Shown: piece after piece, positions 22,392-32,000 of the stretch
Layout: each line of letters starts with the position of its first letter
How positions within the stretch are numbered: the first letter of the stretch is position 1
Source of the DNA: Pseudomonadota bacterium
GTDB taxonomy: Bacteria > Pseudomonadota > Alphaproteobacteria > Sphingomonadales > Sphingomonadaceae
NCBI GenBank assembly: GCA_021849075.1
Contig: JAJZTH010000002.1
Span: 1 to 64,000, forward strand
Direction of reading: 5' to 3'
Length of the DNA: 64,000 bases
The notes under the pieces: generated by a model
Databases searched by the model: none
What the model saw: only the letters and a program-made list of their open reading frames with translations
What the model was told of the DNA's origin: nothing
Translations under genes and position numbers: made by a program

Positions 22392-22802
22392 ATGAAGCGC
22401 GGACCTAAGCCACAGACGCCCGTCACGAAAGCGAAGCGCGGAACCCTTCGACCGGATCGGGACGGTGACGGTCCGGTCCAGCTTATCGCGGCGGGCGATC
22501 CGCCGATTGTCCCCAGCTACCTTTCGCCAGCGGCGCAAGAAATCTGGCTGGAAGAAATCAGCCGCGTCATGCTGGCCGGGGTGACGGAACGGGATAGTTC
22601 GCTGTTCGCGACCTATTGTTCGACTGAAGCACTGGTCCGCGCGGCCTTCATTGCTGGCGAGCCGCCCCCCGCCGCCTACCTGACGGAACTTCGCCGGATG
22701 CGCGAATTGCTGGGCATAGCGGGGCCGCGCGTGCGCCAAGGGGCGAAGAATGGCGTCACGCAAACCGAAAACCCGTTCGCGCGCAACGGCCGAAAGGTTT
22801 GA
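22392..22802 (+). CDS. terS: Terminase small subunit, P27 family
   Basis: A 136-aa protein starting MKRGPKPQTPVTKAKRGTLRP, the usual opening of P27-type small terminases. The core helices are PSYLSPAAQEIWLEEISRVM and DSSLFATYCSTEALVRAA. It recognises the pac/cos site and presents DNA to TerL. It overlaps the TerL gene by 53 bases in another frame, which is common in this module. The gene starts after a 266-base gap that holds a hairpin. Confidence 0.85.
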   Translation: MKRGPKPQTPVTKAKRGTLRPDRDGDGPVQLIAAGDPPIVPSYLSPAAQEIWLEEISRVMLAGVTERDSSLFATYCSTEALVRAAFIAGEPPPAAYLTELRRMRELLGIAGPRVRQGAKNGVTQTENPFARNGRKV

Positions 22803-24648
22803 AAGCGAGTTCGTCCAGATCGCCTTCGACTATGCGTCGGCGGCATTCGCGGACCGGAAGCGGAAGGATCATTGCGAATTCGTCCGGCTGGCGGCGAAGC
22901 GGTTCCTGGACGATCTGAAGCGCACCCGGCGCCGCGACTGCGAATTCTATTTCAGCGAGTGGCACGGGCACGACGTTTGCGATTTCATCGAAAAGTTGCC
23001 GCACGTTCAAGGTTCCTGGGACACGCCGACGCTGACGCTGGAACCGGCGCAAATCTTCATTCTGGTCAATGTCTTCGGCTTCCGTCGCAAGTCCGATGAT
23101 CGCCGCCGCTTCACCCGCGCCTATATCGAAGTCGCCCGAAAGAACGCGAAGTCCACACTGACGGCCGGGATCGTCCTTTATTGCCTGACGTGCGAAGGCG
23201 AGCTGGGGCCGGACATTGTTGTCGGCGCGACGACTGGCGCCCAGGCGGACAAGGTTTTCAAGCCCGCGAAGCAAATGGTGGACCGGACGTCCGCGCTTCG
23301 CGATGCCTTCGCCCTGAAGGCTTGGGCGCGGTCGATCACTTGCGGGGAGAACGGCGGATCGGTTCAGCCGATCAATTCGAAGTCGTCCACGCAAGACGGC
23401 TGGAACCCCTATGTCGGCGTCCTGGACGAACTTCACGCGCATAAAGATCGCGGCCTGTTCGACGTGATCCGGTCCGCATTCGGCGCGCGGAAACAGCCGC
23501 TTATGTGGATGATCACGACGGCGGGCTATAACGTCCGGGGCGTCTGTTACGAACAGCGGACCTTGCTGGCGAAGATATTGAACGGCGCGGTCGAAGCCGA
23601 TCACTATTTCGGGATCATCTTCACAATCGACCAGGGCGACGATCCCTTCGACGAAGCGAACTGGCGGAAGGCGAACCCATTGCTGGGCGCGGCCGTCGAT
23701 CTGTCCGAGTTCCGGGGCTACGCAATCGAAGCGAAAGCCAGCCCCGAAAGCCTGGGCGAATTCCTGACGAAGCGCCTGAACGTCTGGCTGAACGCCGCCA
23801 GTGCATGGCTTTCGGTCGATCAGTGGAAGAAGGCGACGATTGCCGGGCTGGGCTGGGACGACTTCCACGGCTTGGAATGCACCGTCGGCGCGGACCTTGC
23901 GGACAAGGATGACATAACCGCCGTCGTCCTGATCGGGCAACACGAAGACGGGAAGATCGTCGTCAAGCCGAAGTTCTTCATTCCTTCGGCGGCGCTGATC
24001 CGGGAAACCCAAAGCGACACAGGTCAATCGACCTATGGCGTCTGGGCGGGACACAATGGCGGTCCGCCGCTGGACGAAGACGAGCTGGAAGGCTTGCCGC
24101 CGCTGTTCGATCTGGACGCCGACGGAAAGCCGATCTGGGACAAGCCGCTGAAGGAATTGCCGCCGGAATGGCAAGGTGACTTGCTGACAACGCCCGGCGA
24201 TTTCGTCGATCACAACACGGTCGAAATGTTCGTCCGCTGGCTGGTCGCGACGCAATCGGTCCGGAAGATCACCTTCGACCAGTTCGCGGCCGCCCAGCTT
24301 ATGGCTTCGCGCCTGAACGAAGACCTGGGATCGCCGGACGAACCGATTGCCGCCGTGCTGCACAAGTCGGCGGCGAACGTCACCAACCCGGCGAAGGAGC
24401 TGGAAGCGCGGGTCCGCGCAAAAGACCCGTCGAAGCACATAGGGCACGACGGAAATCCCGTCATGACGTGGATGGTTTCGAACGCCGTTGTCACCCGGCA
24501 CGTCAACGGGACGATCATCCCGAAGAAGGAAAGCCCGGAAAGCGCAAACAAGATCGACGGGGTGGACGCCATGATCAACGCGATTGCGCCGCTTGTCATG
24601 GTCGAACCGGACACGGGTCCGGGAACCCTAGAATATACGGGGCTATAA
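22750..24648 (+). CDS. terL: Terminase large subunit
   Basis: A 632-aa packaging ATPase/nuclease of the HK97/P27 type. The ATPase site shows VARKNAKSTLTAGI (about residues 128-141, the deviant Walker A of this group) and the Walker B YVGVLDELHAH (about 220-230). The C-terminal nuclease begins at CTVGADLADKDDITAVVLIG (about 377-396) with catalytic Asp residues; a later Asp lies near HNTVEMFVRWL. Length is normal. Its stop overlaps the portal start (TAATG). Confidence 0.92.
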   Translation: MASRKPKTRSRATAERFESEFVQIAFDYASAAFADRKRKDHCEFVRLAAKRFLDDLKRTRRRDCEFYFSEWHGHDVCDFIEKLPHVQGSWDTPTLTLEPAQIFILVNVFGFRRKSDDRRRFTRAYIEVARKNAKSTLTAGIVLYCLTCEGELGPDIVVGATTGAQADKVFKPAKQMVDRTSALRDAFALKAWARSITCGENGGSVQPINSKSSTQDGWNPYVGVLDELHAHKDRGLFDVIRSAFGARKQPLMWMITTAGYNVRGVCYEQRTLLAKILNGAVEADHYFGIIFTIDQGDDPFDEANWRKANPLLGAAVDLSEFRGYAIEAKASPESLGEFLTKRLNVWLNAASAWLSVDQWKKATIAGLGWDDFHGLECTVGADLADKDDITAVVLIGQHEDGKIVVKPKFFIPSAALIRETQSDTGQSTYGVWAGHNGGPPLDEDELEGLPPLFDLDADGKPIWDKPLKELPPEWQGDLLTTPGDFVDHNTVEMFVRWLVATQSVRKITFDQFAAAQLMASRLNEDLGSPDEPIAAVLHKSAANVTNPAKELEARVRAKDPSKHIGHDGNPVMTWMVSNAVVTRHVNGTIIPKKESPESANKIDGVDAMINAIAPLVMVEPDTGPGTLEYTGL

Positions 24649-25922
24649 TGGACATTCGGACAATTCTGTCGCGCTGGCTTCCCAGCGCGGGCGATGCCGC
24701 GTCCAGCGGACCTTCGGCTTCGTCCGAACTGACCGATCTGGACAGTGACACGTTCTGGATCATGACGGGCACGAAGGGCGGAAGCCGCGTGTCCATAACC
24801 GAGCGGTCCGCCATGTCGCTTCCGGCGGTCCTTCACGCGCTGGAAATCCTGACGGGCGTCTTCGCCATGACGCCCATGATCTACTATCGGCGGGAAGGCG
24901 ACGCGAAGGCACGCGCCGACAATTCGCCGCTGTTCGCGCTGTTCCATGATCGGCCGAACGAAGCCCAGTCGATCTTCCTGTTCAAAGAAGTTTTGCTGGG
25001 CGACATGCTTATGGCGGGCGGGTTCGCGAACTTCGTCCACCGTGACGGCATGTTCCGCCCGAAAGCCCTGTCCAGGCTGGACCCGCGCATGGTGCAACCG
25101 TGCGAATTCTGGGACCGGCAAGACGGGCTGGAACTGTTCTATGACGCCCGCCTTCCCGACGGTTCGACGGGTCGCTTCACCCGGACCGACATTTGGCACG
25201 TCCCCGGCTTCAGCCGCGACGGCTTGCTGGGGGTGAACCGGGTCAAATTGCTGGACGACATGCTGGGATCGGCGGTCGCCGCCGGGGAGTATGCGCGGCA
25301 TTTCTGGGAAAACAACGCCCAGCCCGCGACGCTGTTGAAGGCGAAGGGCAAGGTCAATCCGGAAGACAAGGCGCGGATCAAGTTCGACTGGAAGCGCATG
25401 TTCAGCGGCGCCCGCAAGGCTGGCGACGTCGCGGTTCTGGATCAGGAAATGGACGCGACGACACTGGGCGCGACGAACCGGGACAGCCAGTTCGTCGAAG
25501 TCCGGGCCTTCAACGTCGTCGAAGTCGCCCGCGCCTTCGGCGTCCCGCCGCACCTGCTCTATGAGCTGTCCCGCGCGACGTTTTCGAACATCGAACAACA
25601 GTCGCTGGAATTCATCATGTATTCCATGATGCCGCACTATGAGCGGGTCGCCAGCGCCGCGACGCATTACTTCGCCGAACCCGGACACTTCTTCGAATTC
25701 CTGCCCGACGCGTTGCTGAAGGGCGACGTGAAGACCCGCTGGGAAGCATACAAGGCGGCGCGCGAAAGCGGCGCGATGAACGCCGACGAAATCCGCCGCC
25801 GCGAAAACATGCAACCGATAGGGGGCCGCGCGGGCGAAGAATACTGGCGCCCGGCGAACATGGCCGTGTCCGGCGAACCGAACCCAGCTTCAGCGCCGCC
25901 GCCGCAACCGCAAGGGGACTGA
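24648..25922 (+). CDS. HK97-type portal protein
   Basis: A 424-aa portal. Recognised by SAMSLPAVLHALEILTGVFAM near the N-terminus, the wing/stem region FLFKEVLLGDMLMAGGFANF and DIWHVPGFSRDGLLG, the clip-proximal FGVPPHLLYELSRATFSNIE, and a Pro/Gln-rich C-terminal tail. Twelve copies form the DNA-entry vertex. The start is the ATG at 24648 overlapping the TerL stop; longer frames lie inside TerL. Confidence 0.92.
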   Translation: MDIRTILSRWLPSAGDAASSGPSASSELTDLDSDTFWIMTGTKGGSRVSITERSAMSLPAVLHALEILTGVFAMTPMIYYRREGDAKARADNSPLFALFHDRPNEAQSIFLFKEVLLGDMLMAGGFANFVHRDGMFRPKALSRLDPRMVQPCEFWDRQDGLELFYDARLPDGSTGRFTRTDIWHVPGFSRDGLLGVNRVKLLDDMLGSAVAAGEYARHFWENNAQPATLLKAKGKVNPEDKARIKFDWKRMFSGARKAGDVAVLDQEMDATTLGATNRDSQFVEVRAFNVVEVARAFGVPPHLLYELSRATFSNIEQQSLEFIMYSMMPHYERVASAATHYFAEPGHFFEFLPDALLKGDVKTRWEAYKAARESGAMNADEIRRRENMQPIGGRAGEEYWRPANMAVSGEPNPASAPPPQPQGD

Positions 25923-25923
25923 C

Positions 25924-26859
25924 ATGCACAACCGCATTCTGGCGGCGATCCGTTCGCAGCCCTGGGCGATCCTGCCCGAATACATGGAAGCAATCGAAGC
26001 GATTGCTTTGCGGGCCTTCGACAATCCCGCCGTGATCGGCGTCGAGCTGGACGGGCACGTCGAGCGCATGGCCGAAGCGATTGCGGAAATGGGCGCCCCG
26101 TTCCCTGGCGCCCGATCCGCCGCGATCCGGGACGGCGTGGCAAGCCTTCCGCTGTTCGGGCCGGTCTTCCCGCGCGCGAACATGATGACGGAAATGTCGG
26201 GCGCGACGTCGCTGGCAAGCCTTGCCGCCGACTTCCGCAAGGTCGAAGCCAGCCCTGACGTCCGGAACATTCTGATCGTGGCGGACAGCCCTGGCGGCGT
26301 GATCACGGACGTCCGCGCCTTCGCGTCGCTGATCGCGGGTTCGTCGAAGCCGGTGACGGTCTTCGTGTCCGGCCTTTGCTGTTCGGCCGCCTATCACATT
26401 TGCAGCCAAGCGGCTGAAGTCGTCGCCGATCCGTTCGCGCTGGTCGGTTCAATCGGCGTCATGATGTCCGGAAGCGTCCAGGAAGCGCCGGACAGCAATG
26501 GCGCCCGCGCGGTCCACGTCGTCAGTTCGAACGCCCCTGACAAGCGCCTGGACCTGTCCACGGACGAAGGACAGGCGAAGGTCCGGGAAATGATCGACGG
26601 GATCGAAGAAGTCTTTCTGCAAGACGTCGCGCGCGGCCGGAAAGTCCCGGTTTCCAAGGTGAAACAGGACTTCGGACGCGGCGGAACGAAGTCTGCGCGG
26701 CAAGCCAAGGAAGCCGGGATGATCGACCGCGTTGAGGCTGGCGGCCTCGCTGCGGTCATTGCCCGGCTTTCGAAGCCTGTCCGTTCAGCAACGCCACGGC
26801 GGGCCGCTGCGGCGCTTTCCCTCGAAGTCGCGCAAATCCGCGCCGCTTCAAACCTCTAA
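25924..26859 (+). CDS. Prohead protease, S49/SppA-like
   Basis: A 311-aa S49 peptidase of the capsid-maturation kind. The nucleophile Ser lies in FVSGLCCSAAYHICSQA (about residues 146-162), after the LIVADSPGGVITDVRAF block. The general-base Lys is expected in the ARGRKVPVSKVKQDFGRGG region (about 235-253). It would trim capsid and portal precursors. It starts two bases after the portal stop. The C-terminal tail (TPRRAAAAL...) is probably linker or scaffold-like and may be cleaved. Confidence 0.88.
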   Translation: MHNRILAAIRSQPWAILPEYMEAIEAIALRAFDNPAVIGVELDGHVERMAEAIAEMGAPFPGARSAAIRDGVASLPLFGPVFPRANMMTEMSGATSLASLAADFRKVEASPDVRNILIVADSPGGVITDVRAFASLIAGSSKPVTVFVSGLCCSAAYHICSQAAEVVADPFALVGSIGVMMSGSVQEAPDSNGARAVHVVSSNAPDKRLDLSTDEGQAKVREMIDGIEEVFLQDVARGRKVPVSKVKQDFGRGGTKSARQAKEAGMIDRVEAGGLAAVIARLSKPVRSATPRRAAAALSLEVAQIRAASNL

Positions 26860-26871
26860 GGAGAAATGACA

Positions 26872-28200
26872 ATGCGCATTGCAGCATTGAAGCAATCGCT
26901 GGCGGCCGTCCTTGCCAGCATGGAAACTATCGTCGCTGGCGCCGTGACGCCCGCGACGGCCGAAGCGCCGGAAGAACCGCGCGATCTGACGGCGGAAGAA
27001 CAGGGGCAATATGACGCCCTGAAGGCGAAGGCGACCGGCCTTCAGGCTTCGATCCGCCGGGAAGAAGAAATGCTGGCGCTGAAGGCGTCGGCGGCTTCGC
27101 CCGTGATCGTGCCCGGCGGCAATCCGTCGCAGCCCGGCGTCACCGTTCCCGCCCAGCCCAGGGCCGAAGTGAAGCCGGGGATCATGGTCGCCCGGATCGC
27201 CCAGGCTGTCGCCCTTGGCGGCGGCGATCAGCGTGCGACCGCAAACGCGGCCGAACAGCTCTACGGTTCGGAAATGGGCCAGATCGTCGCGAACATGGAA
27301 CAGGCTACCAACGCAAAGGGCGGGTTCCTTGTGGACACCGCCTATTCGTCGGACTTCATCGACATTTTGCGGCCGCGCGTCGTTATCCGCCAGATGGGCG
27401 CCCGCACGGTTCCGATGCCTGACGGCAACCTGACGACGCGGAAGAAGACCGCCGGAACGACCGCCAGCTATGTCGGCGAACGCGTCCCGGCGCCGACGAC
27501 TGACGTCACCGTCGGACAGATCACCATGTCCGCGAAGCGGCTGACGGCGCTTGTGCCGATCACCAATCAGCTTATCCGCCGGGCGTCCATGAACGTCCAG
27601 ATGATGATCCGGGACGATCTGGTCGAAGGCGTTTCGCGGAAGGAAGATCAGCAGTTCCTTCGCGGGACCGGATCGGCGACCGCCCCGACGGGTCTTCGGA
27701 ACCTGATCGCCGCCGGGAACGTGATCCCCGCGAACGCGACGGTCAATCTGGTGAACGTCACGAACGACCTGGGCAAGCTGCGACTGGCGGTCCTGAACGC
27801 GAACATTCCGATGACGCAATGCGGCTATATCATATCGCCGCGTTCGCTTCTTTTCCTGGAAAACCTTCGCGACGCGAACGGCAACAAGGCTTTCCCGGAA
27901 GTCGCGGAAGGTCGCCTGGGTATCTATCCGATTGGCGTCACCACGTCGGTTCCCGACAACCTGGGCGCCGGGACCAATCAGTCGGAAATCTACTTCGGCG
28001 ACTTCGCCCAGTTCATGATCGGCGACACGGAACAGATCGCAATCGCGGCTTCCGACGTCGCCGCCTATGACGACGGCGGCACGATCCGCGCGGCGTTCAG
28101 CAATGACGAAACCGTCGTTCGCCTGATCGCCGAGCATGACACCCAGGTCCGCTATGACACCGCCTTTGCGGTCCTGACGGCCGTCACCTGGACCATGTGA
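26872..28200 (+). CDS. HK97-fold major capsid protein
   Basis: A 442-aa capsid protein. Residues 1-100 are a helical, Ala/Glu-rich delta-domain (EEPRDLTAEEQGQYDALKAK) that is normally removed by the protease upstream. The HK97 fold follows (FLVDTAYSSDFIDILRPR, VGERVPAPTTDVTVGQITMS, LTALVPITNQLIRRASMNVQ, FLRGTGSATAPTGLRNL). The AAGGAG site at 26858-26863 fits the ATG at 26872; the ATG at 26866 is too close. Confidence 0.92.
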   Translation: MRIAALKQSLAAVLASMETIVAGAVTPATAEAPEEPRDLTAEEQGQYDALKAKATGLQASIRREEEMLALKASAASPVIVPGGNPSQPGVTVPAQPRAEVKPGIMVARIAQAVALGGGDQRATANAAEQLYGSEMGQIVANMEQATNAKGGFLVDTAYSSDFIDILRPRVVIRQMGARTVPMPDGNLTTRKKTAGTTASYVGERVPAPTTDVTVGQITMSAKRLTALVPITNQLIRRASMNVQMMIRDDLVEGVSRKEDQQFLRGTGSATAPTGLRNLIAAGNVIPANATVNLVNVTNDLGKLRLAVLNANIPMTQCGYIISPRSLLFLENLRDANGNKAFPEVAEGRLGIYPIGVTTSVPDNLGAGTNQSEIYFGDFAQFMIGDTEQIAIAASDVAAYDDGGTIRAAFSNDETVVRLIAEHDTQVRYDTAFAVLTAVTWTM

Positions 28201-28271
28201 TCCGTCGCGGGCGGGGCTGGGGAGTGATCCCCGGTCCCGTCGCTGGCTTCAATCCAATCAGGGGAAATCCC

Positions 28272-28553
28272 ATGAAAGCAGTCAAGTTCCTGATGCCCTG
28301 GACCGTCGGGGCGCTCTACAACGAAGGCGAAGTCGCTGGCTTCGAAGACGCCGTTGCGGACGATCTGATCGAACGCAAGATCGCCGAAGCCGTCAAGACC
28401 GGCGGCAAGGCAAAGCCCGCCGATCCCGTCGATCCGGCGACGCTGGACGACGCGGCGCTGGACGCCCTGATCGCGGCCGAAAAGGTCAAGGTCGCCGACG
28501 GCGCGGATCGCGCCGCGAAGATCGAAGCGGTTCTGGCGGCGCGGAAGAAGTAA
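28272..28553 (+). CDS. Small phage structural-region protein, 93 aa
   Basis: Starts MKAVKFLMPWTVGALYNEGE and continues as an acidic, Ala/Lys-rich helical protein (KPADPVDPATLDDAALDALI). Proteins of this type often follow the capsid gene and bind heads or adapt connectors. No precise assignment. Preceded by GGGGAAA and followed by an intrinsic terminator. Confidence 0.65.
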   Translation: MKAVKFLMPWTVGALYNEGEVAGFEDAVADDLIERKIAEAVKTGGKAKPADPVDPATLDDAALDALIAAEKVKVADGADRAAKIEAVLAARKK

Positions 28554-28584
28554 CCGCCCGCCTTCCCCTCCCTCCCTGGACTGA

Positions 28585-28619
28585 CGCCGCCGGTCTTCAC
28601 GGTCCGGCGGCGCCTTTTT
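28585..28619 (+). terminator. Intrinsic terminator inside the late operon
   Basis: A 9-bp perfect stem CGCCGCCGG / CCGGCGGCG (28585-28593, 28604-28612), 10-base loop, then CCTTTTT. It lies between head genes in the middle of the late operon, so it must be read through; it may set the high capsid to low tail ratio or be the target of antitermination. Confidence 0.72.
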
Positions 28620-28644
28620 CAGCCGTTCAATAGGAGATTGCCAA

Positions 28645-29052
28645 ATGGCTATCCAAGCAAGCGTCACCGTGCGCAACGCGCGTCTGGACGCGGTGGAAAC
28701 CGCAATCGGCGCCAGCGCAATCATGCGGGTATTCACGGGCGCCCCGCCCGCGAACTGCGCCGCCGCGAACAGCGGAACCGTCCTGGCGACGCTGAACCTT
28801 CCCGCCGATTACATGGCGGCCGCCGCCAGCGGGCAAAAGGCGAAGTCGGGCACCTGGGACGACGCGTCCGCCGACGCGGCCGGGACCGCCGGTCACTGGC
28901 GGATTTACGCCAGCGACGGAACGACCTGTCACCTTCAGGGCACGATCACCGCGACCGGCGGCGGCGGCGACATGGAAGTGAACAACACCATTTTCGCGGC
29001 CGGACAGGCGTTCACCGTGACGTCGTTCACGCTGAACGAACCGAACGCATAA
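28645..29052 (+). CDS. Phage structural protein, possible head decoration
   Basis: A 135-aa protein starting MAIQASVTVRNARLDAVETA. It is beta-rich and Gly/Ala/Thr-rich (GSGTVLATLNLPADY, TGHWRIYASDG-like stretch, TFAAGQAFTVTSFTLNEP). Such proteins lie after the capsid in alphaproteobacterial siphoviruses. The pattern fits a capsid-decoration or fibre-base protein. AGGAGA precedes the start by seven bases, suggesting strong expression just after the terminator. Confidence 0.6.
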   Translation: MAIQASVTVRNARLDAVETAIGASAIMRVFTGAPPANCAAANSGTVLATLNLPADYMAAAASGQKAKSGTWDDASADAAGTAGHWRIYASDGTTCHLQGTITATGGGGDMEVNNTIFAAGQAFTVTSFTLNEPNA

Positions 29053-29073
29053 TCAGCAATCCGGGGAAAGATC

Positions 29074-32000
29074 GTGGCAATCGGCGACCTGATCGAAATC
29101 ACTATTGTCGGCGGCGGCGTTGTCACGGACAGCGGCTATTCGCCGAACGTCAACGGGGCGTGCGCGGCACTTCGGTTCGAAGGGCTGAACAAGCGTCACC
29201 CGCTGAACGATCCCGTCACCGATGCCACGAAACTTTCAATCGTCGTTCAAGACCCAGGCTTCGACGCGAGCCTGAACCCGATCACGCGCACCCGGACAGT
29301 GCGGGGCACGCTACCGCTGAAGGAGCCGTTCCCTAAGCTCTGGTCCGCGTTCCCTTCGACTGTCCCCCCGCGTTCCTACTGCGCGAACAATAATATCGCC
29401 TATTACACCGAAGCGGGCGGGACCAAGGGGGCGACGGCGCCGACCCACGCAAGCGGAACAGTTTCCGACGGCGGGGTGAGCTGGACGCGGATCGCCGCTG
29501 ATCAGTTGACCGGGTTCGTCGAACAGGTTTCAGGCGGGGACGTCATCGTCCACGTCATGCTAGATATGCCGATCTATGCCGGATCGACGATTGTGTCCGC
29601 TTCTATTGAGGCGGGCGCCTATACCGTCGGCGGGACTTCGAACGGCGCACGGTCCGCCGGGATCACCCTGACCAATGCCAGTGCCCTTCAATATGAGCCG
29701 GTTCAGTCCGTCTTCCTGACGCCCCCCCATAAGAAGTTCGAAGGATCGGCTTATGTCGAACTGAAGACGGACCATAGCTGGGGGATGCACATTGGCGGCG
29801 GATCGCCGGTCGCTGGGGCAAGGTTTACCGCTTGGAATAATGCGCGAACGACGGCTTCGCCCGTCGTTTCGGTTTCCACGCCAACACTATCGACCGACTA
29901 TGACACGTCGTCCCCTGGCGGTTGCGCGGTCGAATGTCTTGCTGCAACACTAAACACGTCCGGGATCGCGGCGGGCGATTGCTTTGTCGAAGTCGAAATC
30001 TTCCCTTGGCTGGGCGTCCCGTTCCGGACTCGATTTGACGGCGAAGGCGCCGATTGGCAGGGATCGCGCGCCTATGCCTATGCTGGGATCGTCGTCCGCA
30101 ACGGCGCCAACCTTTACCAGTTGACCACGGCGGGGACGTCCGCCGCGTCTGGCGGTCCTACTGGGACCGGAACCGGGATCGCCGACGGTTCTTGCGTCTG
30201 GAGCTATGTCGGGAACCTTCCAGACGTCCAGAACAGCCGTAACATTCCGGCCCGCTGGCACTTCTACAACGATCCGGCCAACGTCTATAAGACGGGCTAT
30301 TGCTTCGTCGATCCAGCGGGAACGGCGACCGGCGTGGCGGGGGTCTTTTCTACTTTCGCCGCCGCCGATGCGGCGAAGGGAACGCTGTCGAATTGCTATC
30401 CGACAATTGCGGCGGCCGCGACTGCGCTTGTCACCTATAACAACACGGTGGACGGCGTTTCCACGATCCATAATGATTGCGGCAATGGACGTATCTATCT
30501 GAAGGCGGGTTCCCATAGCGGGTTCGGCGCTTCAATGACTTCGCTGGCACGCCCCAGCGTCTGGCTATTCGTTCAAGCCGATCCTTCGGCGGCGGCGGGG
30601 ACGGTCGAATTCCTTGTCGGTGCGGTGAAAGCGGTCAATTCCCGCTTGTGGATCGGCGACGGGATCAAGTTCACCGCGACCGCGACCGGAACCGGCAATA
30701 TCTTCATTGATCCGGTCAAGGGCGCGACCGGCACCATAGGCCAGATTGACAGCGAACTTGTGATCAGCGGCGGCGACATTCGTCCGTTCGATGCTTCACA
30801 GCCTTTCGCCTTCCGCGCGGGCCTCGTTTGGTATCTCAACAACAGCTTCACGAACTACTTTGTGGTTCGGGATAGCAACACGCGCTGGCACCTTGCGCTT
30901 GTCGCGGGCAACCGCCTGGACGGCAACCTGTCTGCAACCGGGAAGACGGTTCACCTGATCGGCAACACGATCATCGGCAAGAATGTGATCGCCGACACGG
31001 ACGTCCCGATCATTCCAGCCATGTTCAACATGATCCAGGACAATAAAGTCCTGGGCCTTACAGGCACAACGGGCGGGTCGCTGATTTCCGTGCTGTCTGA
31101 TAGCGGGACGCTGGGCTATCCCCGCCTTGGCTATTCGATCAGCGGCAACCTTGTGAAGTCCGCCAGCTATAGCGGTGACAAGTGCGCCCAGATCAGCGCC
31201 GACGGCGTGACGCGGACGATCACGAACATAGTGATCAGCTACAACAGCTTTGTCGGGCAGCGCAAAAACGGGCCATATAATGACAGCAGCGTCCAGTATA
31301 AGGCGCAATGGTTCGAAGGCTTCAACATATCGACGTCGGATAACGTCATTTATGACACCACTGGACATAGTGGAAACAATCCCGACGGCGTTCGCTGTCA
31401 AAACTATTGGGGCGTTTATCGCGTCGGGTATCGTGCGAACCTGAACCTAATTGGCAGCGAGAACGGAACAAACTTTGTTCCGAATGGCTATTCAGGATTG
31501 CGCGCTGGAATTGCCAGCAAATGGAACATGCTAACGTCTAGCGCCCAGTTTTCCGCCCAGTTTGCCGACGACAAAACCGGCCTTTCATCATCGCCGTCCA
31601 ACGTCGAAGGCGACTATCATCCGGCGGCGGGTGCGCACGCGCTGAACATGGCTGTCTGGCAAGCCCGGACCTTCGATCTTTCGGGCGACGCCCGGCGGAC
31701 TGACGGATCGGGAGCTGTCGGCGCCTTTGAACGCACCGATCCGCCGCCCGTGTCTGGAAACGCAAGCGCCACCTTCGCCGCGTTCACGACGATCAGCGCG
31801 GCCGCGCTGGCGCTGGCGGCGGCGGGATCGCTCGCCTTCGCGCCCATGACGTCGCTATCGGCTGGCAACCTTGCCGCGCCGGGAGCGGGGACCGGGACTG
31901 TCACGGTGACGCTGGCGCCGCTGTCGTCGTCGTCGGCTGGCGCGCTGGCGCTGGCGGGCGTCGCGGCGCCGGGCTTCGCGCCCTTGACGTCCCTGTCGGC

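Noticed and set aside
22756..24501. A 581-aa reverse-strand frame opposite TerL
   Set aside because: Shadow frame caused by codon-position GC bias; the forward terminase is certain.
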